Notes under the pieces: model-generated
Database searches by the model: none
Seen by the model: only the letters and a program-made list of their open reading frames with translations
What the model was told of the DNA's origin: nothing
Position numbers and translations under genes: made by a program
Source of the DNA: an uncultured Prevotellaceae bacterium
GTDB taxonomy: Bacteria > Bacteroidota > Bacteroidia > Bacteroidales > Bacteroidaceae
Direction: 5' to 3'
Assembly: GCA_902771785.1 (NCBI GenBank)
Contig: CACXYH010000005.1
Location: forward strand, 1-64,000
Length of the DNA stretch: 64,000 bases
In this document: positions 8,503 through 17,288 of the stretch, piece by piece
Numbering within the stretch: position 1 is the stretch's first letter
Layout of the letters: the number at the start of each line of letters is the position of its first letter

Positions 8503-9116
8503 GCCGCTGCTTGCTTTTCCTGCCCCTGATGTTCGTGCTCCTCGCCTCATCGTGCGGAAACAAACGGGTAGAGAACCTTCAGGAAAAGATTGACAGCCTG
8601 CGCACGCTGGAGCAGTTGAAGGAGCTGCGCAGGCAGAGCCAGCAGACGGGCGAGACATTCGACAACCCTCTGCAGGCCTTCTTCGATAGCCTGGAGGTGC
8701 AGGCGCTGCCCTTATACTATGTGCCGGAAACGGATGAGCTCTACAGCATGTTCACCTATGTGCCCGAAGGCATCAAGGTCTACCTGGATTTCGAGAGCGA
8801 AAACGAGGTCAGGGCGGCCGCGTTGCCTCGTCGTGGCGCCCTGCGCATCATCCTGCTCGCCGCCTTTGAGTACGGCGAGATGATGGAGATGTGGCTCTAC
8901 TCGCTCGATGAAGACTATTTCCCCATCGACCAAGTGTGCCTCTACGATGCAGCCGACGATGCCGATGAATGCTATTTTGCCATTACCAGCGACTACCGCA
9001 TCTACCGGAACCACGTGCTCTATCACATCAACATCGAGGGCAAAATACTGGAAGACTATGTGGGAAACTTGCCCGATGAGGAGGAAGTGGACGAAGACTA
9101 CGTCGTAGGTGAATAG
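8499..9116 (+). CDS. Putative lipoprotein of unknown function
   Basis: I do not recognise this 205-residue protein. It has a lipoprotein signal with lipobox LASSC and lipidation at Cys19, followed by a short coiled-coil-like stretch (about 24-50, rich in L, E, K and Q). The rest is a mixed domain with many aromatic and acidic residues. The last 15 residues are almost all Asp, Glu and Val. The ATGA overlap with the GHL10 gene makes it the last gene of the unit that begins at 2671. It could be a surface partner of the hydrolase, but that is only inference from position. Confidence 0.75.
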   Translation: MSRCLLFLPLMFVLLASSCGNKRVENLQEKIDSLRTLEQLKELRRQSQQTGETFDNPLQAFFDSLEVQALPLYYVPETDELYSMFTYVPEGIKVYLDFESENEVRAAALPRRGALRIILLAAFEYGEMMEMWLYSLDEDYFPIDQVCLYDAADDADECYFAITSDYRIYRNHVLYHINIEGKILEDYVGNLPDEEEVDEDYVVGE

Positions 9117-9201
9117 GGACGTGACGGTCGAAATATGTCAATTTGTTGCATTTTGTCGCAAAAAAGTTACGATTTAATTTGTCCTATTGGGTTAAAAGTT
9201 A

Positions 9202-9209
9202 TAACTTTG
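9202..9209 (+). promoter_or_regulatory. Promoter of the leucine operon
   Basis: TAACTTTG (-7) with TTTG at 9178-9181 (-33), 20 nt apart, is a good match to the Bacteroidetes promoter. I see no leucine-rich leader peptide or T-box in the 46 nt before leuA. Confidence 0.8.
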
Positions 9210-9255
9210 CATGCCAAAAACAAATTAAGGTAAAAGATTACAACACAAAAAGCGT

Positions 9256-10755
9256 ATGAATGAGAGATTGTTTATATTCGACACCACCCTTCGTGATGGC
9301 GAGCAAGTGCCCGGATGTCAGCTGAACACCATTGAGAAAATACAGGTGGCCAAGGCACTCGAGCAGCTGGGAGTCGATGTGATAGAGGCCGGCTTCCCTA
9401 TTTCCTCGCCGGGCGACTTCAATTCCGTCATAGAGATATCAAAGGCCGTCACGTGGCCAACCATCTGTGCGCTGACCCGTGCCGTGCCGAAAGACATCGA
9501 CATAGCCGCCGAAGCCCTGCAGTATGCCAAGCACAAGCGCATCCATACTGGTATAGGCACCAGCGACCCGCACATCAAGTACAAGTTCAATTCCACGCGC
9601 GAAGAAATCATTGAGCGTGCCGTGGCCGCCGTGAAGTATGCCAAGAAGTATGTGGAAGACGTAGAGTTCTATGCCGAGGATGCCGGTCGAACCGACAATG
9701 AGTATCTGGCCCGCGTGGTGGAGGCTGTGATCAAGGCCGGTGCCACGGTGGTCAACATACCCGACACGACGGGCTATTGCCTGCCGTTGGAGTTCGGCAA
9801 CAAAATCAAGTACCTCAAGGAGCATGTCGACGGCATCGACAAGGCCATCATCTCGACCCATTGCCACAACGACCTGGGCATGGCTACGGCCAACACGCTC
9901 GAGGGTGTGCTCAACGGAGCGCGCCAGGTAGAGGTGACCATCAATGGCATTGGCGAGCGGGCTGGCAACACCAGTCTCGAGGAAATAACCATGATCCTGA
10001 AGTGCCACAAGGGCATCAACATCGATACCAACATCAACACCACCAAGATTTATCCCACGAGCCGCATGGTTTCGAGCCTGATGAACATGCCCGTGCAGCC
10101 CAACAAGGCCATCGTGGGCCGCAATGCCTTTGCCCACAGCAGCGGCATTCATCAGGACGGCGTGCTGAAGAACGTGCAGACTTACGAGATCATGGACCCC
10201 AAGGACGTGGGCATCGACGACAACTCGATTGTGCTCACCGCCCGTTCGGGCCGTGCAGCCTTGAAGCACAGGCTTCACGTCAACGGTGTCGACCTGCCCG
10301 AAGAGAAGCTCGACCGCGTCTACGAGAAGTTCCTGGAACTGGCCGACCAGAAGAAGGAGGTCACCGATGCCGACGTGCTCATGCTGGCGGGTGCCGATAC
10401 GGCCGACCAGCATGCTGTGCGCCTGGACTTCCTGCAGGTGACTACCGGCAAGGGCGTCAAGTCGGTTGCGTCGATAGGTCTCGATATCAGCGGTCAGAAG
10501 TTCGAGGCAGCCTCTTCGGGCAATGGTCCCGTCGATGCAGCCATCAAGGCACTGAAGAAGATTATCATGAAGCAGATGACGCTCAAGGAGTTTACCATCC
10601 AGGCCATCTCCAAGGGCAGCGACGACGTGGGTAAGGTTCACATGCAGGTAGAGTACGACGGCATGCTTTACTACGGCTTTGGTGCCAATACCGATATTGT
10701 GACGGCCAGCGTCGAGGCCTACATTGACTGTATCAACAAATTCAAACGCAAATAA
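9256..10755 (+). CDS. leuA: 2-isopropylmalate synthase
   Basis: First committed step of leucine synthesis: condenses acetyl-CoA with 2-ketoisovalerate. The protein has 499 residues. The HMGL-like TIM barrel starts with [10 protein letters not shown] (residues 8-17) and carries HCHNDLGMA with two metal-binding His, and [10 protein letters not shown] linker is followed by the C-terminal LeuA dimer/regulatory domain (about 390-499), the site of leucine feedback in the family. Its stop overlaps the leuC start (TAATG), so the operon is translationally coupled. Confidence 0.95.
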   Translation: MNERLFIFDTTLRDGEQVPGCQLNTIEKIQVAKALEQLGVDVIEAGFPISSPGDFNSVIEISKAVTWPTICALTRAVPKDIDIAAEALQYAKHKRIHTGIGTSDPHIKYKFNSTREEIIERAVAAVKYAKKYVEDVEFYAEDAGRTDNEYLARVVEAVIKAGATVVNIPDTTGYCLPLEFGNKIKYLKEHVDGIDKAIISTHCHNDLGMATANTLEGVLNGARQVEVTINGIGERAGNTSLEEITMILKCHKGINIDTNINTTKIYPTSRMVSSLMNMPVQPNKAIVGRNAFAHSSGIHQDGVLKNVQTYEIMDPKDVGIDDNSIVLTARSGRAALKHRLHVNGVDLPEEKLDRVYEKFLELADQKKEVTDADVLMLAGADTADQHAVRLDFLQVTTGKGVKSVASIGLDISGQKFEAASSGNGPVDAAIKALKKIIMKQMTLKEFTIQAISKGSDDVGKVHMQVEYDGMLYYGFGANTDIVTASVEAYIDCINKFKRK

Positions 10756-12128
10756 TGAACACACTATTCGACAAGATTTGGGACAAGCACGTGGTGCAAG
10801 TCGTCGACGACGGTCCCACGCAGCTCTATATCGACCGCCTGTATTGCCACGAGGTAACTTCGCCTCAGGCTTTCGACGGTCTGCGTTCGCGCGGTCTGAA
10901 GTGCTTCCGTCCGGCTCAGATTTACTGCATGCCCGACCATAATACGCCCACTCACGACCAGGACAAACCCATTGCCGACCCCGTGTCGAAGAAGCAAGTC
11001 GACACGCTGGAGCGCAACGCCCGCGAGTTCGGACTTACCCACTACGGCATGCTCTCGGCCGACAACGGCATCATTCATGTCGTGGGACCAGAGAAGGGCC
11101 TCTCGCTTCCGGGCATGACGATTGTGTGTGGCGACTCTCACACCTCTACCCACGGGGCCATGGGTGCCGTGGCTTTCGGCATCGGAACGTCGGAGGTAGA
11201 GATGGTCATGGCCTCGCAGTGCATTCTGCAGCAGAAGCCAAAGTCGATGCGCATCAGCATCGAAGGACAGTTGGGTAGGGGAGTGACGGCCAAGGACGTG
11301 GCCCTCTATCTCATGTCGAAGCTCACCACCAGCGGTGCCACGGGCTATTTCGTGGAGTATGCCGGCAGCGTGGTCCGCTCCATGTCGATGGAAGGACGCC
11401 TGACGCTGTGCAACCTTTCCATCGAGATGGGTGCTCGTGGTGGTTTCATTGCCCCCGACGAGACCACTTTCGCCTATCTGAAAGGGCGCGAGTTTGCGCC
11501 GAAGGGCGAGGAGTGGGAGCGTTGTGTGGCCTACTGGAAGACGCTGAAGAGCGGCGACGATGCCGTGTTCGACAAGGAACTCTGTTTCGATGCTGCCGAC
11601 ATAGAGCCTCGCATCACCTACGGAACCAATCCCGGCATGGGCATCGGCATCAGCGAGGCCATTCCCGCCGAGGGCGATGCCAACTTCCACAAGGCGCTGC
11701 AGTACATGGGCTTTGAGCCCGGACAGCAGCTGTTGGGCCACCCGGTCGACTACGTGTTCCTTGGTGCCTGCACCAACGGGCGCATTGAAGACTTCCGTGC
11801 CTTTGCTTCGGTGGTGAAGGGACGCCAGAAGGCCGAAGGCGTAGTGGCCTGGTTAGTGCCCGGTTCGTGGGCCGTCGACCGCCAGATACGCGAGGAGGGG
11901 CTCGACCGTGTGCTGCTCGAGGCCGGCTTTGCCATCCGTCAGCCGGGCTGCTCGGCCTGTCTGGCCATGAACGACGACAAGGTGTCGGCTGGCAAGCTGT
12001 GCGTCTCGACCTCCAACCGCAACTTCGAGGGCCGTCAGGGCCCTGGTGCTCGCACTATTCTCTGCTCGCCGCTCGTGGCTGCTGCAGCTGCAATAACAGG
12101 AAAAATTACAGACCCAAGAGAACTCTAA
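10755..12128 (+). CDS. leuC: 3-isopropylmalate dehydratase large subunit
   Basis: Aconitase-family 4Fe-4S enzyme that, with LeuD, isomerises 2- to 3-isopropylmalate. At 457 residues it has the usual length. Cluster cysteines are seen in GACTNG and in [21 protein letters not shown] is the substrate-binding signature. It overlaps leuA by one base and is followed one base later by leuD. Confidence 0.96.
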   Translation: MNTLFDKIWDKHVVQVVDDGPTQLYIDRLYCHEVTSPQAFDGLRSRGLKCFRPAQIYCMPDHNTPTHDQDKPIADPVSKKQVDTLERNAREFGLTHYGMLSADNGIIHVVGPEKGLSLPGMTIVCGDSHTSTHGAMGAVAFGIGTSEVEMVMASQCILQQKPKSMRISIEGQLGRGVTAKDVALYLMSKLTTSGATGYFVEYAGSVVRSMSMEGRLTLCNLSIEMGARGGFIAPDETTFAYLKGREFAPKGEEWERCVAYWKTLKSGDDAVFDKELCFDAADIEPRITYGTNPGMGIGISEAIPAEGDANFHKALQYMGFEPGQQLLGHPVDYVFLGACTNGRIEDFRAFASVVKGRQKAEGVVAWLVPGSWAVDRQIREEGLDRVLLEAGFAIRQPGCSACLAMNDDKVSAGKLCVSTSNRNFEGRQGPGARTILCSPLVAAAAAITGKITDPREL

Positions 12129-12129
12129 G

Positions 12130-12720
12130 ATGAAACAGAAGTTTGACGTTATCACCTCTACCTGCGTTCCCCTGCCGCTTGAGAACGTAGATACCGACCA
12201 GATTATTCCCGCCCGCTTCCTGAAGGCAACCGACAAGGAGGGCTTCGGCGACAATCTTTTCCGCGACTGGCGCTACGACAAGGACGGGCGGCCCATCGAG
12301 AGCTTCGTGCTCAACAACCCCACCTATGGCGGCTGCATTCTGGTGGCCGGCAAGAACTTCGGTTCGGGTTCCAGCCGCGAGCATGCTGCCTGGGCCATTG
12401 CGGGCTACGGCTTCCGTGTGGTCATCAGCTCGTTCTTTGCCGATATTCACAAGAACAACGAGCTTAACAACTTCGTGCTGCCCGTGCAGGTGAGCGAGGA
12501 GTTCCTGGCTGCCCTCTTCGAGAGCATCGCCGCCGACCCGAAGACGCAGGTCGAGGTAGACTTGCCACGCCAGACGGTGACCAACATGGCCACGGGACGG
12601 CAGGAGCACTTCGACATCAACGGATATAAGAAGCACTGCCTGATGAACGGACTCGACGACATTGACTACCTCATTGCCAACAAGGAGAAAATCGAAGCAT
12701 GGGAACAGCAGAACAGGTAA
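12130..12720 (+). CDS. leuD: 3-isopropylmalate dehydratase small subunit
   Basis: Swivelling domain partner of LeuC. The 196-residue protein shows [15 protein letters not shown] near the start and the family signature [16 protein letters not shown] at about residues 76-91. It lies directly after leuC and overlaps the next gene by 22 nt, so the four genes form one tightly coupled unit. Confidence 0.96.
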   Translation: MKQKFDVITSTCVPLPLENVDTDQIIPARFLKATDKEGFGDNLFRDWRYDKDGRPIESFVLNNPTYGGCILVAGKNFGSGSSREHAAWAIAGYGFRVVISSFFADIHKNNELNNFVLPVQVSEEFLAALFESIAADPKTQVEVDLPRQTVTNMATGRQEHFDINGYKKHCLMNGLDDIDYLIANKEKIEAWEQQNR

Positions 12721-14261
12721 ACCAATACACGCGCATCCAGCCCTACATCGAAATCATGGACTCAACGCTTCGCGACGGCGAGCAGACCAATGGCGTCTCG
12801 TTTCTGCCGCACGAGAAGCTCATGATTGCGCGAATGTTGCTGCGCGACCTCAACGTCGACCGCATTGAAGTGGCGTCGGCACGCGTCAGCGAGGGCGAGA
12901 AGGAGGCCGTCAGGATGATATGCCGCTATGCCCACCAGATGGGAATGCTCGACAGGGTCGAGGTGCTGGGCTTCGTCGACGACGGAAAGTCGGTGGAGTG
13001 GGTGAAGAGTGCCGGCTGCCAGACCCTCAACCTGCTGGCCAAGGGCTCGCTGAGGCACTGTCGCGAGCAGCTGGGCAAGACGCCCGAGGCTCATATTGCC
13101 GACATTAAGGCCACGCTGCGCCAGGCCCACGACGAGGGCATCGGCGTGAACCTGTACCTGGAAGACTGGTCGAGCGGCATGCAAGACTCGCCCCAGTACG
13201 TCTATCAGCTCATGGATGCGCTCGTCGATACGCCCGTGCGCCGCTTCATGCTGCCCGACACGCTGGGCATCATGAACCCCCTGCAGGTCATCGAGTTCTT
13301 CCGTAAGATGCTGCGCCGCTATCCCGACACCCACTTCGACTTCCATGCCCATAACGACTACGACCTGGCCGTGAGCAACTCGTTGGCAGCTGCCCTGAGC
13401 GGTGCTCGCGGACTGCACGTCACCGTCAACGGGCTGGGCGAGCGCTGTGGCAACGCCCCGCTCAGCAGCGTGCAGGTCATTCTGAAAGACCAGTTCCATG
13501 CCAAGACCGGCATCCGCGAAGACCGTCTGAACGACATCAGCCGCCTCGTAGAGAGCTATAGCGGCATCAGTATTGCCCCTAACCAGCCCATCATCGGCGA
13601 CAACGTCTTCACCCAGGTGGCTGGCGTCCATGCCGACGGCGACAATAAGGCCGGACTCTACCAGAATGCCCTCGTGCCCGAGCGCTTCGGACGCAAGCGC
13701 GAGTATGCCCTGGGCAAGACCAGCGGCAAGGCCAACATTGCCCGCAACCTGCAGGAGCTGGGGCTGGAACTGACGCCCGAGCAGACGCAGCGCGTCACGA
13801 AGCGCATCACCGAGCTGGGCGACCGCAAGGAGGTCGTCACGCAAGACGACCTGCCCTTCATCGTGAGCGACGTGCTGAAGCACGACGTGGCCGAAGACAA
13901 GGTGCGTCTGGTGAGCTATCAGGTGTCGCTGGCCTACGGTCTGAAGCCGCTGGCCAACGTGAAGGTCGAGGTCGACGGCATGCAGTATGAGGGCCACTCT
14001 TCGGGCGACGGCCAGTACGACGCGTTCGTCAAGGCCATGCGCAAAATCTACAAGGAGTATCTCGACCGCACCTTCCCGCTGCTCGAGAACTATGCCGTGA
14101 GCATTCCTCCGGGTGGTCGTACCGATGCCCTTGTGCAGACGGTGATCACGTGGCGGCGCGACGACGGTAGGCTCCTTCGCACGCGCGGCCTCGATGCCGA
14201 CCAGACCGAAGCAGCCATCAAGGCCACCATCAAGATGCTGAACATCATCGAGGCGCAATAA
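12699..14261 (+). CDS. 2-isopropylmalate/citramalate synthase-type enzyme (LeuA2)
   Basis: A second acyl-CoA/2-oxoacid condensing enzyme of 520 residues. [17 protein letters not shown] opens the HMGL-like barrel, [13 protein letters not shown] provides the metal His pair, and [12 protein letters not shown] follows. A complete C-terminal regulatory domain (about 390-520) is present. It is clearly different from LeuA upstream and resembles the group often annotated as citramalate synthase, which makes (R)-citramalate from pyruvate for isoleucine synthesis; a role as a second isopropylmalate synthase is the alternative. It starts 22 nt inside leuD. In Bacteroides-type operons leuB is usually adjacent; here the operon ends with this gene. 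Confidence 0.85.
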   Translation: MGTAEQVNQYTRIQPYIEIMDSTLRDGEQTNGVSFLPHEKLMIARMLLRDLNVDRIEVASARVSEGEKEAVRMICRYAHQMGMLDRVEVLGFVDDGKSVEWVKSAGCQTLNLLAKGSLRHCREQLGKTPEAHIADIKATLRQAHDEGIGVNLYLEDWSSGMQDSPQYVYQLMDALVDTPVRRFMLPDTLGIMNPLQVIEFFRKMLRRYPDTHFDFHAHNDYDLAVSNSLAAALSGARGLHVTVNGLGERCGNAPLSSVQVILKDQFHAKTGIREDRLNDISRLVESYSGISIAPNQPIIGDNVFTQVAGVHADGDNKAGLYQNALVPERFGRKREYALGKTSGKANIARNLQELGLELTPEQTQRVTKRITELGDRKEVVTQDDLPFIVSDVLKHDVAEDKVRLVSYQVSLAYGLKPLANVKVEVDGMQYEGHSSGDGQYDAFVKAMRKIYKEYLDRTFPLLENYAVSIPPGGRTDALVQTVITWRRDDGRLLRTRGLDADQTEAAIKATIKMLNIIEAQ

Positions 14262-14304
14262 AAATTGCTTCGTTTTGTAACTACCTGATAATCAATTATT
14301 ATTT

Positions 14305-14352
14305 CCCCTATATAGGACCTATTATAGGTCCTATATAGGGGCTGTTTTTTGC
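14305..14352 (+). terminator. Perfect 37-bp palindrome and T-tract ending the leu operon
   Basis: The arms 14305-14322 and 14324-14341 are perfect 18-bp reverse complements around a single T, followed by CTGTTTTTT. This is a strong intrinsic terminator candidate, though the almost complete absence of a loop is unusual for one. Confidence 0.8.
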
Positions 14353-14362
14353 GCCTTTTTTG

Positions 14363-14370
14363 TATCTTTG
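14363..14370 (+). promoter_or_regulatory. -7 box without an evident gene
   Basis: TATCTTTG directly after the leu terminator. The only reading frame downstream (to 14682) runs through two copies of a repeat and has no plausible protein sequence, so any transcript is probably non-coding. Confidence 0.5.
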
Positions 14371-14439
14371 CAGGCGAACATGTTCACAAACGAAGTAATT
14401 AACAAAACCCATCAAACGAATGCAAACAATGCCGAGCAA

Positions 14440-14702
14440 CAAGCCCCCTCCCGAAGCCTCACCCCCCTCTTATATCTGTCCCCCCTTATAGGGGGACTTA
14501 GATATGAGGGGGAGGCTTCAGGTCCCCCACAGACACTGCTTCCGCCAGCGCCCCTGCAGCGGCAGCCATTCACCCATTTAAAGCGTATGCAAGTTATGAC
14601 AACAGACAAGCCCCCTCCCGAAGCCTCCATCCCCCTCTATATTTCCGTCCCCCTATATGGGGGACTCCAATATGAGGGGTGAGGCTTCAGGTCCCCCACA
14701 AG
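14440..14702. repeat. Two copies of a ~95-bp nested-hairpin element in the leuA2-nth gap
   Basis: Copies lie at 14440-14532 and 14607-14702, 167 bp apart. Each begins CAAGCCCCCTCCCGAAGCCT and ends GAGGCTTCAGGTCCCCCACA, so the inner GAAGCCTC/GAGGCTTC ends are inverted. Inside is a second inverted pair, CCCCCTC...TAT against ATATGAGGGG, and inside that GTCCCCC against GGGGGAC. A weaker similarity continues upstream of each copy (CCCAT, then ATGCAA), so the duplicated unit may be the full ~167 bp. The design is like a REP/BIME or small MITE. I see no transposase. The rest of 14262-14876 holds no gene; leuB is not here. Confidence 0.85.
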
Positions 14703-14848
14703 CAGCGTCTCTGGCAACGCCTAAACGCCGCTTCGAGCTGCTCAAAGGGGAACAACGACCACGTCTCGGACGTACTTTGAAAACTGCCGCAGACAGCAAG
14801 TGAGTTTAGATTTTGAATGTTTTTGTTGGCCGTTAGCAGGAAATTGAT

Positions 14849-14856
14849 TAAATTTG
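14849..14856 (+). promoter_or_regulatory. -7 box of nth
   Basis: TAAATTTG 20 nt before the nth ATG. Confidence 0.65.
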
Positions 14857-14876
14857 CGGCCTGAAAAAAGAACGCT

Positions 14877-15509
14877 ATGACGAAGAAAGAACGATATGCA
14901 GGAGTGCTGGACTACTTTCGCCAGCAGATGCCCGAAGTGACCACCGAGCTCGAATTTGGCAGCGTGTTTCAGCTGTTAGTGGCCGTCGTGCTCAGCGCGC
15001 AGTGCACCGACAAGCGCATCAACCAGGTGACGCCCGAGCTCTTCCGCCGCTTCCCCGACGCCGCCTCGATGGCCAAGGCCGAGGCCGGTGAGGTGCTTGA
15101 CTACATCAGCAGCGTGAGCTATCCCAACGCCAAGGCGCAGCATCTCGTAGACCTGGCCCGCCAACTGGTGGAGCGCTACGGGGGCGAGGTGCCCTCAGAC
15201 ATGGACCAACTGCTCAGCCTGCCGGGCGTAGGGCGCAAGACGGCCAACGTGGTGCAGAGCGTGGCCTTCGGTCGTGCCACGATGGCAGTCGACACTCACG
15301 TCTTTCGCGTGAGCCGCCGGCTGGGTCTGGTGCCGAAGCGGGCCGACACCCCCTTCAAGGTAGAGCAGGAACTGACGGCCCACATACCCGAAGCCGACAT
15401 TCCCCGCGCCCACCATTGGCTGCTGCTTCACGGCCGCTACGTGTGTACTGCCCGCAAGCCCCATTGCGAGCGTTGCGGCTTGGAACGCCTGTGCGCCAAG
15501 CAACTATAA
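14877..15509 (+). CDS. nth: Endonuclease III
   Basis: Base-excision-repair DNA glycosylase/AP lyase for oxidised pyrimidines. The 210-residue protein has LLSLPGVGRKTANVV, the helix-hairpin-helix with catalytic Lys121, and AVDTHVFR with catalytic Asp139. The C-terminal 4Fe-4S cluster motif is C-X6-C-X2-C-X5-C, fully conserved in the last 30 residues. Length and motif positions match the E. coli enzyme within one residue. It stands alone between the repeat gap and the glycogen genes. Confidence 0.97.
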   Translation: MTKKERYAGVLDYFRQQMPEVTTELEFGSVFQLLVAVVLSAQCTDKRINQVTPELFRRFPDAASMAKAEAGEVLDYISSVSYPNAKAQHLVDLARQLVERYGGEVPSDMDQLLSLPGVGRKTANVVQSVAFGRATMAVDTHVFRVSRRLGLVPKRADTPFKVEQELTAHIPEADIPRAHHWLLLHGRYVCTARKPHCERCGLERLCAKQL

Positions 15510-15576
15510 AGTTAAGAAAATGCATATTAAAAGAAAAAATATGTCGTGAAACATAGTGTTTTTCAAAAAAATTAAG

Positions 15577-15584
15577 TACCTTTG
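15577..15584 (+). promoter_or_regulatory. -7 box of the glycogen genes
   Basis: TACCTTTG 22 nt before the glycogen synthase ATG. Confidence 0.75.
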
Positions 15585-15606
15585 CAGCCGCTTATAAACG
15601 AGAACA

Positions 15607-17277
15607 ATGGCAAACGACAAGTTAAGACCTGACTACATCTTTGAGTCGAGTTGGGAAGTATGCAATAAAGTGGGTGGTATTTACACCGTGCTCTCCTCTC
15701 GCGCAAAGACACTGCAGGAAGCATTTCAGGATAGAATCATATTCATAGGTCCTGACTTTTGGAAAGATAGTGAGAGCCCCTATTTCAGGGAAGACCGCAA
15801 GCTCCTTGCCCCGTGGCGCAAGGAGGCTGAAGCACAGGGGCTGAAAGTGAGAGTAGGACGATGGATCATTCCTGGCGAACCCATCGCAATTCTCGTTGAC
15901 TTTAACCCCTATTTCGAGCAGAAAAACGAAATCTACACCTGGTTGTGGCAGAACTACGGCGTCGACTCGCTGCACGCTTATGGCGACTACGACGAGGCCT
16001 CGATGTTCTCGTATGCCGCAGCGCTTGTCGTTGAGAGCTACTACAACTTCTGCCTCGACGAGAGCCAGAAGGTCATCTATCACGCCAACGAATGGATGTG
16101 CGGACTGGGCGCACTGTACATCAATAATAAAGTGCCCGCTATTGCCACCATCTTCACCACCCATGCTACCAGCATCGGCCGCAGCATTGCAGGCAACCAG
16201 AAGCCACTCTACGACTACCTCTTTGCCTACAACGGCGACCAGATGGCCGGTGAGTTGAACATGCAGTCGAAGCACTCCATCGAGAAGCAGACGGCCTGGA
16301 ACGTTGACTGCTTTACCACCGTGAGCGACATCACCGCCCACGAGTGCGTGGAACTGCTCGACAAGCCCGTCGACGTGGTGCTGCCCAACGGCTTCGACAA
16401 CAGCTTCGTGCCCAAGACAGCAGCCTTCGCCCGCAAGCGCAAGCTGGCACGCCGCAAGATGCTCGAAGTGGCCAACGCCCTGCTGGGCGAGCAACTCGAC
16501 GACGACACCATCATCGTCTCGACCTCTGGCCGCTATGAGTTCCGCAACAAGGGCATCGACGTCTTCGTCGAGGCCATGAACCGGCTGCTGCGCGACCGCT
16601 ACCTGAACAAGAAGGTGCTGGCCTTCATCGTGGTGCCCGGATGGGTGGGCGAGCCCCGCAAGGACCTGCAGGAACGGCTGGCCAAGGGCGGACCGTTCGA
16701 CACCCCGCTCGAGGTGCCGCAAATCACCCACTGGCTGCAGAACATGGGCCACGACAACGTGCTCAACATGATGAAGTTCTACGACATGCACAACCGACAC
16801 GAGGACAAGGTGAAGGTGATTTTCCTGCCCTGCTACCTCGACGGCAACGACGGCATACTCAACCTGAGCTACTACAACGTGGTGCTCGGCAACGATCTCT
16901 GCATCTATCCGTCGTACTACGAGCCTTGGGGCTACACGCCCCTCGAGGCCATAGCCTTCAAGGTGCCCTGCATCACCACCGACCTGGCCGGCTTCGGACT
17001 CTGGGCAAACAGCGAGTTCGGGCATCCGGGCAAACTGACCGACGGCGTGGAAGTCATACACCGTACCGACTACAACTACTCGGAAGTGGCCGATGCCATC
17101 AAGGACACCGTGGCCGAATACTCGAACATGACGCAGAAGCAGATTGACGAATGCCGGAAAAAGGCCGACAACCTCTCGAAGAAAGCCCTCTGGAGCCACT
17201 TCATCAAGTACTACTATGAGGCCTACGACATTGCACTGCGCAAGGCAGAAGAACGAAAACTTATTCAGAACAAATAA
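15607..17277 (+). CDS. Glycogen synthase, GT3 (eukaryote-like) type
   Basis: Elongates glycogen by adding glucose from a nucleotide sugar. The 556-residue protein begins with FESSWEVCNKVGGIYTVLSS, the donor-site loop of the GT3 family (yeast Gsy-like) rather than the KTGGL of bacterial GlgA. The retaining-transferase E-X7-E motif is Glu439/Glu447 in YYEPWGYTPLEA. HANEWMCGLGALY and TTHATSIGR are further GT3 signatures. Bacteroidetes commonly carry this enzyme next to a glucan phosphorylase, as here (11-nt gap), so synthesis and breakdown are co-transcribed. No branching enzyme or glgC is in the window. Confidence 0.92.
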   Translation: MANDKLRPDYIFESSWEVCNKVGGIYTVLSSRAKTLQEAFQDRIIFIGPDFWKDSESPYFREDRKLLAPWRKEAEAQGLKVRVGRWIIPGEPIAILVDFNPYFEQKNEIYTWLWQNYGVDSLHAYGDYDEASMFSYAAALVVESYYNFCLDESQKVIYHANEWMCGLGALYINNKVPAIATIFTTHATSIGRSIAGNQKPLYDYLFAYNGDQMAGELNMQSKHSIEKQTAWNVDCFTTVSDITAHECVELLDKPVDVVLPNGFDNSFVPKTAAFARKRKLARRKMLEVANALLGEQLDDDTIIVSTSGRYEFRNKGIDVFVEAMNRLLRDRYLNKKVLAFIVVPGWVGEPRKDLQERLAKGGPFDTPLEVPQITHWLQNMGHDNVLNMMKFYDMHNRHEDKVKVIFLPCYLDGNDGILNLSYYNVVLGNDLCIYPSYYEPWGYTPLEAIAFKVPCITTDLAGFGLWANSEFGHPGKLTDGVEVIHRTDYNYSEVADAIKDTVAEYSNMTQKQIDECRKKADNLSKKALWSHFIKYYYEAYDIALRKAEERKLIQNK

Positions 17278-17288
17278 TTTATTGATTT

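Noticed and set aside
9117..9255. Leucine attenuator or T-box upstream of leuA
   Set aside because: No Leu-codon-rich short frame, no alternative hairpins and only about 40 nt of leader after the -7 box.
14368..14682. Reading frame of about 104 codons after the leu operon
   Set aside because: It runs through both copies of the nested-hairpin repeat, starts on a TTG inside the -7 box, and the predicted protein is a translation of palindromes with no domain-like pattern.
14723..14787. A fifth 22-bp array
   Set aside because: AAA...TTC and TTT positions recur at 21-22 bp (14723, 14744, 14766), but the cores do not match each other and the frame is mostly lost; too weak to call.
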